A DNA stretch of 64,000 nucleotides. Origin: Centipeda periodontii DSM 2778. Lineage in GTDB: Bacteria > Bacillota > Negativicutes > Selenomonadales > Selenomonadaceae. Location of the stretch: assembly GCF_000213975.1 (NCBI RefSeq), contig NZ_GL892076.1, forward strand, positions 2,532,748 to 2,596,747. Reading direction: 5' to 3'. Under the pieces are notes generated by a model. The model saw nothing but the letters and a program-made list of their open reading frames with translations. It was not told the origin of the DNA and made no database searches. Numbering within the stretch: position 1 is the first letter of the stretch; each line of letters starts with the position of its first letter. The position numbers and the translations under genes were made by a program. Positions 53,609 to 61,452 of this stretch are shown here, piece after piece.

Positions 53609-54104
53609 GACGGAACCCTCCATTCTCACGGATGTAGTTTAAGAGGCCTCCCGCGCGTGCAATGTCCTGCACGAAGCCCGGCAGCGGATGTGCATGGAAT
53701 GTATCGCCCGTCGTGAGGTTCTCAATCGCTCCCGTCGCCGTATCGACGCGCAGACGATCGCCCGCGCTGATCTTCTCCACATCATCGCCAATCTCGAGCA
53801 GCGGCAGTCCGATGTTGATGCCGTTGCGGTAGAAGATGCGCGCAAAGCTCGCCGCAATCACCACGGGCACGCCTGACGCGGCAATCGCAATCGGTGCGTG
53901 CTCGCGCGAGGAGCCGCAGCCAAAGTTTTTCCCGCCGACCATGATATCGCCCGCGACAACTTCCTTTGCAAAGGTCGTATCGATATCCTCCATGCAGTGC
54001 TCTGCAAGCGCCTTCGGCTCAAACGTATTGAGATAGCGCGCAGGGATGATGACATCCGTGTCGATGTTATCGCCGTAGCGCCAGACTTTTCCCTCGAACA
54101 TCAT
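53598..54104 (-). CDS. leuD: 3-isopropylmalate dehydratase small subunit LeuD
   Basis: Small (swivel) subunit of isopropylmalate isomerase, 168 residues: [38 protein letters not shown] and NIGLPLLEI. Forms the active dehydratase with LeuC, whose stop overlaps its ATG (GAGGAGGTGGCATGATG). Two ATGs in tandem leave the first residue uncertain by one codon. The short length is that of the bacterial-archaeal LeuD2 type, not the 200-residue E. coli form. Confidence 0.95.
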   Translation of the reverse strand: MMFEGKVWRYGDNIDTDVIIPARYLNTFEPKALAEHCMEDIDTTFAKEVVAGDIMVGGKNFGCGSSREHAPIAIAASGVPVVIAASFARIFYRNGINIGLPLLEIGDDVEKISAGDRLRVDTATGAIENLTTGDTFHAHPLPGFVQDIARAGGLLNYIRENGGFRHGV

Positions 54105-55363
54105 GCCACCTCCTCGGGGGTCGCAATCCGCCCCAATATCGCGCTCGCCGCCGCGACGTGCGGTCCTGCGAGATAGACCTCGCTGTCAACGTGCCCCATG
54201 CGCCCGCGGAAATTGCGGTTCGTCGTCGAAACGCACCGCTCGCCCGCCGCGAGGATGCCCATATAGCCGCCGAGACACGGCCCGCAGGTGGGCGTCGAGA
54301 CCGCCGCGCCCGCATCCATGAAGATCTCGAGATAACCGCGCCGCATCGACTCCCGATACACCCACGGCGAGCCCGGGATGATGATGCAGCGCACGCGCTC
54401 ATGTACCGTATGCCCCTTGAGGATCTCCGCCGCAATCTCCATGTCCTCAAGCCGCCCGTTCGTGCACGAGCCGATCACAACCTGATCGATCTCGATCGGT
54501 TCGGGGATGTCCATGACGCGCTTCGTATTCTCCGGCAGATGCGGGAACGAAACGACGGGACGCAGCTCACTGAGGTTGATCTCCACCGTGCGCGCATACT
54601 GTGCATCGGGATCGGGATTCACGGACTCAAACGCGCCCGTCATGCGTCCCTCGACGTACTCTTTGCAGACATCATCATACGGGAAGATGCCGTTCTTGCC
54701 GCCCGCCTCGATCGCCATGTTGGCAATCGTCAGACGGTCGGTCATCGTGAGATCCGCGACGCCCTCGCCCGTGAACTCAAGGCTCTGATAGAGCGCGCCG
54801 TCCACGCCGATCATGCCGATGAGTGTCAGAATGACATCCTTGCCGCTGATATCGGCGGGCTTTTTGCCCGTGAGATGCACATTGATCGCCTCGGGTACCT
54901 TGAACCACGCCTCACCCGTCGCCATGCCGACCGCGAGATCGGTCGTGCCGACGCCCGTGGAGAAGCCGTTCACCGCGCCGTACGTGCAGGTATGCGAGTC
55001 CGCGCCAATCGTGAGCATCCCCGGGCCGACGATGCCCTTCTCCGGCAGAATGACATGCTCGATGCCGACACGTCCCTGCTCATAGTAGTGCAGGATGTTG
55101 TGCTTGCGTGCAAAGTCGCGCATGATCTTCGCCAGTTCGGACGATTTGATATCCTTTGCCGGCTGGAAATGGTCGGGAATCAGTGCAATCTTCGTACGGT
55201 CGAAGACAGGGCGGCCCGTCTTTTCAAATTCCTTGATCGACGGCGGTCCCGTCACATCGTTTGCGAGTACCATGTCGAGCTGACACGTCACGAGCTGCCC
55301 CGGCTCGACGTGATCCAGACCCGCATGGCGTGCGAGAATCTTCTCGCTCATATTCATGCCCAT
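54101..55363 (-). CDS. leuC: 3-isopropylmalate dehydratase large subunit LeuC
   Basis: Aconitase-family subunit that binds the 4Fe-4S cluster, 420 residues. Motifs: [27 protein letters not shown] and [14 protein letters not shown] supply the cluster cysteines. Start is set at 55363, 4 bases after AGGAGG; two further ATGs follow within 3 codons. Upstream frame is not protein-like. Separated from ilvC by a hairpin terminator at 55389-55418. Confidence 0.95.
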   Translation of the reverse strand: MGMNMSEKILARHAGLDHVEPGQLVTCQLDMVLANDVTGPPSIKEFEKTGRPVFDRTKIALIPDHFQPAKDIKSSELAKIMRDFARKHNILHYYEQGRVGIEHVILPEKGIVGPGMLTIGADSHTCTYGAVNGFSTGVGTTDLAVGMATGEAWFKVPEAINVHLTGKKPADISGKDVILTLIGMIGVDGALYQSLEFTGEGVADLTMTDRLTIANMAIEAGGKNGIFPYDDVCKEYVEGRMTGAFESVNPDPDAQYARTVEINLSELRPVVSFPHLPENTKRVMDIPEPIEIDQVVIGSCTNGRLEDMEIAAEILKGHTVHERVRCIIIPGSPWVYRESMRRGYLEIFMDAGAAVSTPTCGPCLGGYMGILAAGERCVSTTNRNFRGRMGHVDSEVYLAGPHVAAASAILGRIATPEEVA

Positions 55364-55388
55364 ATGCCCTCCTAAAATCATTTGAAAA

Positions 55389-55418
55389 AAGAAGTCTCCC
55401 CGCATGGAAAGACTTCTT
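55389..55418 (-). terminator. Terminator or attenuator between ilvC and leuC
   Basis: AAGAAGTCT (arms 55389-55397 and 55410-55418) around a 12-base loop, followed on the minus strand by a T-run. It lies directly after the ilvC stop and only about 25 bases before leuC, so leu expression either needs read-through or an internal promoter that I cannot see. Confidence 0.65.
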
Positions 55419-55446
55419 GACAGACTCGTATGCGTATCCGCCTAAA

Positions 55447-56460
55447 TTAGAATTCGAGTTCTTTCTTATCGCGCAGCCACGGCATCATGTTGCGCAGCTG
55501 TGCGCCGACCTTTTCGATCTGGTGCTCGCGATGGAGGCGGCGCTGTGCGAGGAAGTTCGCGCGACCGGCGGCGCGGTTTTCCAGCAGCCAGTTGCGGGCA
55601 AACGTGCCGTCCTGAATCTCCTTCAGAACCCTCTTCATTTCTTTCTTCGTCTCTTCCGTGATGATGCGCGGTCCGATCATATAGTCGCCATACTCTGCCG
55701 TATCGGAGCAGGACTGGCGCATCTTCGTCATACCGCCCTCGTAGCAGAGGTCGACAATGAGCTTCATCTCATGGAAGCACTCAAAATATGCCATCTCAGG
55801 CGGATAGCCCGCCTCAACAAGGACCTCAAAGCCCGTCTGCATCAGCTGGCATACACCGCCCATGAGCACGCACTGCTCACCGAAGAGATCCTCCTCCGTC
55901 TCATCGCGGAAGGTCGTCTGGAGAACGCCGGAACGCGTTGAACCGACACCGCGCGCATAGGCGAGAGCAATATCGAAACACTTGCCCGTCTCATCCTTCT
56001 CGACGGCAAAAACGGCCGGAACGCCCGACCCCTCCGTGAATGTGCGGCGAACGAGGTGACCGGGCCCCTTCGGCGCGACCATGAACACATCGACACCCTC
56101 CGGCGGGATAATCTGCTTGAAGTGAATGTTAAAACCATGAGCGAAGGCAAGAGCACTGCCCTTCTTGAGGTTCGGGCCGATCTCCTCTTTGTAGACATCC
56201 GCCTGCTTCTCGTCGGGGATGAGCACCATCGTGATGTCCGCCTGCTTGACCGCCTCGGCAACCGTCGCAACCTTCAGTCCGTGTGCCTCTGCCTTTGCCT
56301 TGGACTGCGATCCCACATAGAGACCGACGACGACATTGACGCCGCTCTCCTTGAGGTTCAGCGCGTGTGCATGCCCCTGACTACCGTAGCCGATGATGGC
56401 AACCGTCTTGCCCTCGAGCACGCTCCAGTCGACATCCTGATCATAGTAAGTTTTTGCCAT
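55447..56460 (-). CDS. ilvC: Ketol-acid reductoisomerase IlvC
   Basis: NADPH- and Mg-dependent isomeroreductase of valine/isoleucine synthesis; class I, 337 residues. [17 protein letters not shown] is the nucleotide loop, [17 protein letters not shown] and [22 protein letters not shown] carry substrate and metal ligands. The start at 56460 has GGGAG 4 bases upstream and lies 20 bases inside the ilvN end, so the two are translationally linked. Confidence 0.96.
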   Translation of the reverse strand: MAKTYYDQDVDWSVLEGKTVAIIGYGSQGHAHALNLKESGVNVVVGLYVGSQSKAKAEAHGLKVATVAEAVKQADITMVLIPDEKQADVYKEEIGPNLKKGSALAFAHGFNIHFKQIIPPEGVDVFMVAPKGPGHLVRRTFTEGSGVPAVFAVEKDETGKCFDIALAYARGVGSTRSGVLQTTFRDETEEDLFGEQCVLMGGVCQLMQTGFEVLVEAGYPPEMAYFECFHEMKLIVDLCYEGGMTKMRQSCSDTAEYGDYMIGPRIITEETKKEMKRVLKEIQDGTFARNWLLENRAAGRANFLAQRRLHREHQIEKVGAQLRNMMPWLRDKKELEF

Positions 56461-56971
56461 AGTACTCCCGCTCCTCACAATGCTCATAAATTGTGTGTTC
56501 CCCTCGCTCGAGCGCAATGAGCCCCGTGCGGATGACTTCGACGATGCCGTAGGGTTTGATTACCTTCAGAAACGCCGTCACCTTGTCATCGCTGCCCGTG
56601 ATCTCAAAGATGATCGAGGCGGACTCCACATCGACAACGTGTGCACGGAACAGCTCGCCCATCTTGAGCACATCGAGGCGATTATCATCGTCCGCCCGCA
56701 CCTTGATGAGCGTCATGCCGCGGCACGCCGCATTCTTTTCGTCCAGCCGCTGAACCGCCCGCACAACGGGCATCTTTTCCAGCTGCTTGATCATCTGCTC
56801 GACGAGATTCCCGTCCCCCTGCATCACAACCGTGATGCGCGAGAAATCCGGTGACTCCGTCACACCGACAGACAGGCTGTCAATGTTGAATTCCCTCCGA
56901 GAAAACATGCTGACAACGCGCACCAGAACCCCCGTCTGGTTCTCAACAAAGACGGACAGCACATGTTTCAT
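56441..56971 (-). CDS. ilvN: Acetolactate synthase small (regulatory) subunit IlvN
   Basis: Feedback-regulatory partner of IlvB, 176 residues: N-terminal ACT domain ([29 protein letters not shown]) and a C-terminal half with [15 protein letters not shown]. Valine sensing is the usual role. Upstream there is a promoter (57031-57059) and no ilvB, so the catalytic subunit must be encoded elsewhere. The stop lies within the ilvC start region. Confidence 0.93.
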   Translation of the reverse strand: MKHVLSVFVENQTGVLVRVVSMFSRREFNIDSLSVGVTESPDFSRITVVMQGDGNLVEQMIKQLEKMPVVRAVQRLDEKNAACRGMTLIKVRADDDNRLDVLKMGELFRAHVVDVESASIIFEITGSDDKVTAFLKVIKPYGIVEVIRTGLIALERGEHTIYEHCEEREYYGKNLL

Positions 56972-57030
56972 ATGAAAAAACTCCTCCCCGCCGCGTCACA
57001 AGCGAATTTCTCAATACGGAAAACTCCTTT

Positions 57031-57059
57031 ATTATCACCCACGCATGCGCATTTGTCAA
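57031..57059 (-). promoter_or_regulatory. Promoter of ilvN-ilvC
   Basis: Minus strand TTGACA (57054-57059), 17 bases, GATAAT (57031-57036), about 60 bases upstream of ilvN. No leader-peptide run of branched-chain codons and no T-box features were recognised in the short leader. Confidence 0.8.
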
Positions 57060-57104
57060 TATGTTTTAGCTGCTCGTTCGTGTATACGAGCAAAACACAA
57101 CAAA

Positions 57105-57157
57105 CGCCCCTTCCAGCGCTTCGCAGTCCCCTTCCCCCGTACCGACGGTGAAGGCTT
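57105..57157. repeat. GC-rich palindromic repeat, copy 6
   Basis: CGCCCCTTCCAGCGCTTCGC then AGTCCCCTTCCCCCGT-ACCGACGG and AAGGCTTTG: same layout as copy 2 in opposite orientation, with substitutions in both boxes. It separates the ilv promoter from the minus-strand gene ending at 57175. Confidence 0.6.
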
Positions 57158-57174
57158 TGAGAGCGCGGTATTTA

Positions 57175-58080
57175 TTATACACGCACCTCGAAGCGCGGTT
57201 TCTCCTCTGCGTCGTCCTGCTTCTCCTGTTTTTTCACCGGTGTTTTCTGTACGGGAGGAGGCGGGGGCGGTGTCTCCGTCGCCGTCACGTGCGGATGCAC
57301 GGGGCGCGGGGGCTCTGCTGCAGGTTTCCTCGGCGGTGTTGGAGACGCCTTCGCGTCCTCCTTCGTCAGACGCGCAAGTGCCTCGCCCGCCGTCAGCCCC
57401 GTGAACTCGGGCAGGATCTCGCCGTGCGTATTACGTGCACGGCGTGTGCGCTCCGCCGCCGCGAGGAGATCGTCGTGCTCTCCCATCTGCGGTGCACGAT
57501 CGACGTTATGCCCTGCCCCGCCCTGCTCGCGCGCAAGGATGCGCTCTCCGAGCGACGACTCCTCTACAAGGGGCGCCTGCTTCTTTTGAAAGAAGCGACG
57601 GAAGAATACGAGTCCGAGCACGACGGCGAGAACGATCATCCCCACCCAGTAGAGCCCGCTCGTTGCCGTGTAGGACTGCGGTACCTGCGGCGGCTTCTGC
57701 TCTGTATTCCCAAGCTGCTGCTTGAGGATCGCATTCTCCTGCGCCATATCGAGCCCATTTGCGACATCCGCGCCCGTCTGTCCCTCGACCTTTGTCCCGT
57801 GATCCACCTTCGACGCGGAGGTGCTTACGGAATCGCCCTTTGCCGCGTCCGTACGCGCGGCGGCATTCGGACGCTCTGCGGCGCTTTTATCCTTCGGCGT
57901 TTCGTGCGTCGTCTTGGAGAGTGCGCCGTTTCCCTGCGCGACGGAGTCACGTGCCTGCTGCTCCGCCTGCGCATCGCCCGTCGTGTGCGTCGTATTCGCC
58001 TGCGCGTCGCGCGCCGCATCCCCGAGCGTGATCTTCGGCGGCGCGGGAGGGGTGGGCGGTGTCGGCGGTGTAATCGGCAT
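57175..58080 (-). CDS. Proline-rich single-span membrane protein, unknown
   Basis: The 301 residues start with a proline/threonine run (MPITPPTPPTPPAPPKITLG), continue as a low-complexity, Ala/Asp/Gln-rich region to about 130, cross the membrane once (LYWVGMIVLAVVLGLVFF, about 143-160), and end in a charged, proline-rich tail (TPPPPPPVQK). No signal peptide at the N-terminus. AAAGGAG is 7 bases before the ATG. I do not recognise the family; length and single helix recall accessory proteins of flagellar or envelope systems, but that is only an impression. Confidence 0.7.
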   Translation of the reverse strand: MPITPPTPPTPPAPPKITLGDAARDAQANTTHTTGDAQAEQQARDSVAQGNGALSKTTHETPKDKSAAERPNAAARTDAAKGDSVSTSASKVDHGTKVEGQTGADVANGLDMAQENAILKQQLGNTEQKPPQVPQSYTATSGLYWVGMIVLAVVLGLVFFRRFFQKKQAPLVEESSLGERILAREQGGAGHNVDRAPQMGEHDDLLAAAERTRRARNTHGEILPEFTGLTAGEALARLTKEDAKASPTPPRKPAAEPPRPVHPHVTATETPPPPPPVQKTPVKKQEKQDDAEEKPRFEVRV

Positions 58081-58104
58081 AACAGCACTCCTTTCTCATA
58101 TCAT

Positions 58105-58145
58105 TTGACAACATGGCTTGACTTTTGATAACGAATTAATTATCA
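58105..58145 (+). promoter_or_regulatory. Promoter and possible operator of the toxin-antitoxin pair
   Basis: TTGACA (58105-58110), 16 bases, GATAAC (58127-58132). An inverted repeat TGATAA-N8-TTATCA (58126-58145) overlaps the -10 and is well placed for autorepression by the HigA-type antitoxin. Confidence 0.5.
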
Positions 58146-58164
58146 TAAATATGGAGGGATTCCC

Positions 58165-58530
58165 ATGTATGAACTAATTTTCTACCATTCTCGAAACGGA
58201 ATCTCAGAGATCGAAGCTCATCTTGATGAACTTGCCAAAGAAGTGCAGACGAACAAGACCAGCCGAATCAATCGCGAAAAAATACTCGCCTATATGAAAG
58301 CACTCTCCCTCTACGGAACAAGACTTGGAATGCCATTTGTCAAACACATTGGGGGTGATCTCTGGGAGCTTCGACCTCTGAGCAACCGCATCTTTTTCTT
58401 TTATTGGAAAGACAATCAATTCGTCCTCCTGCACCACTTTATAAAGAAATCCCAGAAAACACCCACAAAGGAACTCCAACAGGCAAAGTTGAAACTCAAG
58501 GACTTTTTAGAAAGGAGCGGAAATTCATGA
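58165..58530 (+). CDS. RelE/HigB-like toxin (type II, Gp49 family)
   Basis: The 121 residues match the phage-derived Gp49-like HigB/RelE toxins: MYELIFYHSRNGISEIEAHL, LGMPFVKHIGGDLWELRP and RIFFFYWKDNQFVLLHHFIK with the basic patch KKSQKTPTKE. Such toxins cleave mRNA on the ribosome. Toxin precedes antitoxin, as in HigBA and RelE-Xre pairs, and overlaps it by ATGA. Confidence 0.85.
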   Translation: MYELIFYHSRNGISEIEAHLDELAKEVQTNKTSRINREKILAYMKALSLYGTRLGMPFVKHIGGDLWELRPLSNRIFFFYWKDNQFVLLHHFIKKSQKTPTKELQQAKLKLKDFLERSGNS

Positions 58531-58823
58531 GCGTAGAAATCAACGGCGAACAGTTCCGCACATTTTCGGACTATATGAATGACGAGGCGAAAGTCCCCCC
58601 CGCCGAAAAAAATCGTATCGAATTCGAGGCGGAACTCATCGGCAAACTCATCGAAGCACGCGAAGAAAAAGGTCTGTCACAGCGAGGTCTTGCAGAGCTC
58701 AGCGGCATGAAACAGCCGCAAATTGCACGTCTTGAGAGCATGAAGAGCATCCCCCAACTCGATACACTGTTCAAAGTCCTCACGCCTCTGGGATATACAC
58801 TCTCCATCATCCCAATGGAATAA
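58527..58823 (+). CDS. HigA-like antitoxin (Xre/HTH)
   Basis: The 98-residue partner of the toxin. N-terminal part (about 1-35) would cover the toxin; residues about 38-95 form an HTH_3 domain (GLSQRGLAELSGMKQPQIAR). AAAGGAG precedes the ATG, which overlaps the toxin stop (ATGA). It probably represses the operon at the inverted repeat near 58126. Confidence 0.87.
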   Translation: MSVEINGEQFRTFSDYMNDEAKVPPAEKNRIEFEAELIGKLIEAREEKGLSQRGLAELSGMKQPQIARLESMKSIPQLDTLFKVLTPLGYTLSIIPME

Positions 58824-58865
58824 CCGAGTATATCATAACAGAAAAACGTCCTTGACGAAATAGCA

Positions 58866-58893
58866 AAAGCGTCCCACGCAAGCGGGACGCTTT
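58866..58893 (+). terminator. Terminator of the toxin-antitoxin pair
   Basis: AAAGCGTCCC (58866-58875) pairs with GGGACGCTTT (58884-58893), with TTTCTTC following. Confidence 0.8.
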
Positions 58894-58913
58894 CTTCATG
58901 CGCAAAGAAATAA

Positions 58914-59077
58914 AGGAATCACTGATAAAATGAAGTCCGTCAGATTGGCGTAGTTTTTTTCGTCCGATTGAGGAGGCAAACCGGACGCATAGCCAAAGCT
59001 ATGTGGAGGATTTGCAGGCATTGAGCGGGCAAAAAAGATGCGCTAAGATGGCGGTGCTGAATTTATCAGTGACTCCT
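58914..59077. mobile_element. MITE-like element
   Basis: The 164-base stretch is bounded by inverted repeats AGGAATCACTGATAAA (58914-58929) and, at the other end, the complement of AGGAGTCACTGATAAA (59062-59077), 15 of 16 identical. It carries no gene. Its right third recurs at 133-178 with about 91% identity. This fits a non-autonomous transposon mobilised in trans; the source transposase is not in the window and target-site duplication is unclear. Confidence 0.65.
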
Positions 59078-59082
59078 AAACC

Positions 59083-59709
59083 TCACGCCTTATACGCCCG
59101 TACATTAAGGCGGTCGTGCTTCACATCCTCGTCGATGACGACGCGCGCAAAGCCTGCGCCCGTGAGCAGTGCCTCAAGTTCCTCACCCGTATAGACAGAC
59201 AGTCCATCAACGAGTTTCTGCCACTTTTCATGTGCGCCCGTCTTGCCGCTTGTTTCGTTCGTAATCATGAATACGCCGCCCGCTTTCAGCACACGATGAA
59301 TTTCGGTAAAGCAGCGCGCAATCTCCGGCCAGAAGTACACTGTCTCGAATGCCGTAACAACGTCGAAACGATCCCTTTCAAACGGCAGCTCCAGTACATT
59401 CCCCTGCACGATCGCACAGCACCCCGCCTCGATTGCCGCACGGTTTACCTCCCGCGCCTTTTCCACGGAGACAGTCGAGTAGTCGAGGCCCGTCACATGC
59501 CCCTCATCCACCATACGGAGGAATACGGCGATGTTCGCACCTCCGCCGCAGCCGCAGTCAAGCACCTGCTCGTCCCCTTGCATGTCGAGATGTGAAAAGC
59601 CCCACGCCGCAATGCCCGCATGACCACGATTCATCATGGCGATGACAAATTTACCCATCTTCCCTTGGGGGTTTCCCATATTGCTGAAAAATTTACGAAG
59701 CAGACCCAT
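59083..59709 (-). CDS. Class I SAM-dependent methyltransferase
   Basis: The 208 residues contain VLDCGCGGGANIAVFL (SAM loop), GLDYSTVSVEKAREVN, and the Methyltransf_11-like FDVVTAFETVYFWPEIARCF and VLKAGGVFMITNE. GGAGGAG lies 4 bases before the ATG at 59709; longer readings upstream are not protein-like. It is a stand-alone gene; substrate unknown. Downstream is the MITE-like element. Confidence 0.85.
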   Translation of the reverse strand: MGLLRKFFSNMGNPQGKMGKFVIAMMNRGHAGIAAWGFSHLDMQGDEQVLDCGCGGGANIAVFLRMVDEGHVTGLDYSTVSVEKAREVNRAAIEAGCCAIVQGNVLELPFERDRFDVVTAFETVYFWPEIARCFTEIHRVLKAGGVFMITNETSGKTGAHEKWQKLVDGLSVYTGEELEALLTGAGFARVVIDEDVKHDRLNVRAYKA

Positions 59710-59736
59710 GCTGCTCCTCCTTTCTGATGAAGAAAA

Positions 59737-59776
59737 GGGCTGCTCGTCGAAACTTTCGCTTCGTACAGCAGCCCTG
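59737..59776 (-). terminator. Imperfect hairpin terminator after ddh
   Basis: AGGGCTGCT...GAA and TTC...AGCAGCCCT form a stem with two mismatched positions; on the minus strand it is followed by TTTTCTTC. It is a diverged member of the TTGCACGAAG hairpin family seen at 73-120 and 2191-2234. Confidence 0.55.
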
Positions 59777-59778
59777 CT

Positions 59779-59832
59779 CGTGCCTCTTCCACCGCTTCGC
59801 GGTTCCCCTTCCCCGCAAGCGGGGCAGGCTGG
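59779..59832. repeat. GC-rich palindromic repeat, copy 7
   Basis: TGCCTCTTCCACCGCTTCGC then GGTTCCCCTTCCCCGC-AAGC-GGGG: same family, opposite orientation to copy 1, between ddh and the hairpin terminator. Confidence 0.6.
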
Positions 59833-59845
59833 GGGTATGTAGATT

Positions 59846-60826
59846 TTACAGCAGCGCCTTGCGCAGCTCCTCGCCGCTCTTTGCTGAGAGATAGGCAGGA
59901 GCAATGTCAAGCACGGTCTTGCAGCCCTTCGCGCCCTCGGACGCGAGACGGTGCGCAGCGCGCGCATAGGCAGCGAGGACACACGCCGTGAACTCGGGGT
60001 TTGAGTCGAGCTTCAGATTGAACTCGATCACATGCTTATGCTCGCCCCCCTTGCCCGTCGCGCCGGAGCGCACGACAAAGCCCGCATGGGGAAGTCCCGC
60101 ATGATCGCGCTGCAGCTCCTCCTCGCTGATAAAGTGCACCGTCGTGTCGTAGTCCGAAAAATAGTTCGGCATCGTCACGATCGCCTTCTCCACCGCAGCC
60201 GCGTCCGCGCCCTCCTCGAGCACAACGTAGCATTCACGCGTATGCTTCTCGCGCGTCGAGAGCGTCGGATTCGCGCCGCTGCGCACCGCCTCGAGCGCAG
60301 CGGGAACGGGTACGGTATACTGCTTGGCATCCTTGACCCCCGGCACGCGGCGAATCGCATCCGAGTGCCCCTGACTGACACCGCGTCCCCAGAACGTATA
60401 GTCCGTGCCGCCCGTGAGCACTGCGTTGCCGTAGACGCGTGCGAGTGAAAACAGCCCCGGATCCCAGCCGACCGAGATCACGCCGACATGCCCCGCTGCC
60501 TTTGCTGCCGCATCCACCGCCGCGAAATGCGCGGGGATATTGGCGTGCGTATCGAAGCTGTCAACCACATTGAACAGCTTTGCAAACTCCGGCGTCTGCT
60601 TTGGTAGATCGGTCGCAGAACCGCCGCAGAGGATCAGAACGTCGACCTTGTCCTTCCACTCTGCCGCCTTATCCGCAGCAACTACGGGCACATTCGTGCG
60701 CGGCTTCACCGACGCGGGAGCGCGGCGCGTGAACACGGCGACGAGCTCCATATCCTCATTTGCCTCCACGGCGTACTCCACGCCGCGTCCAAGATTTCCA
60801 TAGCCAAGAATACCAATACGAATCAT
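59846..60826 (-). CDS. ddh: meso-Diaminopimelate D-dehydrogenase
   Basis: NADPH enzyme that makes meso-diaminopimelate for lysine and peptidoglycan in one step. The 326 residues begin MIRIGILGYGNLGRGVEYAV, with ILCGGSATDLPKQTPEF, the VISVGWDPGLFSL substrate loop and GRGVSQGHSDAIRR. GGAAGGAG is 5 bases before the ATG at 60826. Family length. It lies 58 bases downstream of a small unknown gene on the same strand and may share its promoter. Confidence 0.95.
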   Translation of the reverse strand: MIRIGILGYGNLGRGVEYAVEANEDMELVAVFTRRAPASVKPRTNVPVVAADKAAEWKDKVDVLILCGGSATDLPKQTPEFAKLFNVVDSFDTHANIPAHFAAVDAAAKAAGHVGVISVGWDPGLFSLARVYGNAVLTGGTDYTFWGRGVSQGHSDAIRRVPGVKDAKQYTVPVPAALEAVRSGANPTLSTREKHTRECYVVLEEGADAAAVEKAIVTMPNYFSDYDTTVHFISEEELQRDHAGLPHAGFVVRSGATGKGGEHKHVIEFNLKLDSNPEFTACVLAAYARAAHRLASEGAKGCKTVLDIAPAYLSAKSGEELRKALL

Positions 60827-60884
60827 AAAAACTCCTTCCGCCATCCCCTCGGACGGCGTAAAACCTTCGAGGAAACGGCTTTCC

Positions 60885-61199
60885 TCAGTAATGCGGGTGT
60901 GCCTTCACATAGTCGACGGGACGCGACCAGTCCACCTGGACATTCGTCTCGTTCCACAGGCGTGTGAGAGCCAGTTCGAAGCTCTCCCGATCCGCGAGCG
61001 GAGTGACGGTCTCCTTCGTGAAGTCCATCAGCGTCTTATGCGGCACCTCGACCTCATGATCGACGGCGAGAAAATCCTCCACCGCCGTGCGCCCTTTCTC
61101 ATCCGCAAGGTTCACCGTCGCCGAATGCGAGGCTGCGTCATAATCAATCCAACCGAGAACGTCGCCATAGCTGATGGCGACACTGTACGTATCACTCAC
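60885..61199 (-). CDS. Small conserved-looking protein of unknown function
   Basis: A 104-residue soluble protein with no membrane span, rich in acidic and aromatic residues (YGDVLGWIDYDAASHSATVN; RLWNETNVQVDWSRPVDYVK). A GTG at 61199 is preferred as start because AGAGGTG lies 6 bases upstream; an earlier GTG would be part of that same ribosome binding site. A consensus promoter at 61242-61270 and the short gap to ddh suggest a two-gene unit. I do not recognise the family. Confidence 0.7.
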   Translation of the reverse strand: MSDTYSVAISYGDVLGWIDYDAASHSATVNLADEKGRTAVEDFLAVDHEVEVPHKTLMDFTKETVTPLADRESFELALTRLWNETNVQVDWSRPVDYVKAHPHY

Positions 61200-61241
61200 T
61201 CGTATCACCTCTTTTATATCCTGCCATTATGGGCGTTCCTT

Positions 61242-61270
61242 ATTATAGAACGATTCTCCCACACACGCAA
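61242..61270 (-). promoter_or_regulatory. Promoter of the small gene and ddh
   Basis: Minus strand TTGCGT, 17 bases, TATAAT, about 40 bases upstream of the GTG start at 61199. Confidence 0.7.
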
Positions 61271-61385
61271 CCGCTCGATAAAAATAATTCTGTATACAGA
61301 GGAGCACGGATACTTTCAGGTCTTCCCCTTGCCGAATACTGCCATATAGGATAAAACAAGCCCACGGGAGGATGCGCGAATAAAA

Positions 61386-61425
61386 ACTAGGGCTGCCGAC
61401 CGAAGGTGATCTTCGATCGGCAGCC
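61386..61425 (-). terminator. Autotransporter terminator
   Basis: GGCTGCCGA-C-CGAAG (61391-61405) pairs with CTTCG-A-TCGGCAGCC (61411-61425), one mismatch, with a TTTTT run on the minus strand; about 28 bases after the stop at 61453. Confidence 0.85.
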
Positions 61426-61452
61426 TCGCTTTTCTATATTATGTGAAACGTC

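Noticed and set aside
54158-55375. 405-codon plus-strand open frame
   Set aside because: Antisense to leuC, which has all its motifs on the minus strand.
56972-57170. T-box or leader-peptide attenuator upstream of ilvN
   Set aside because: The leader from the promoter to ilvN is only about 50 bases, with no run of Leu/Val/Ile codons and no T-box sequence.
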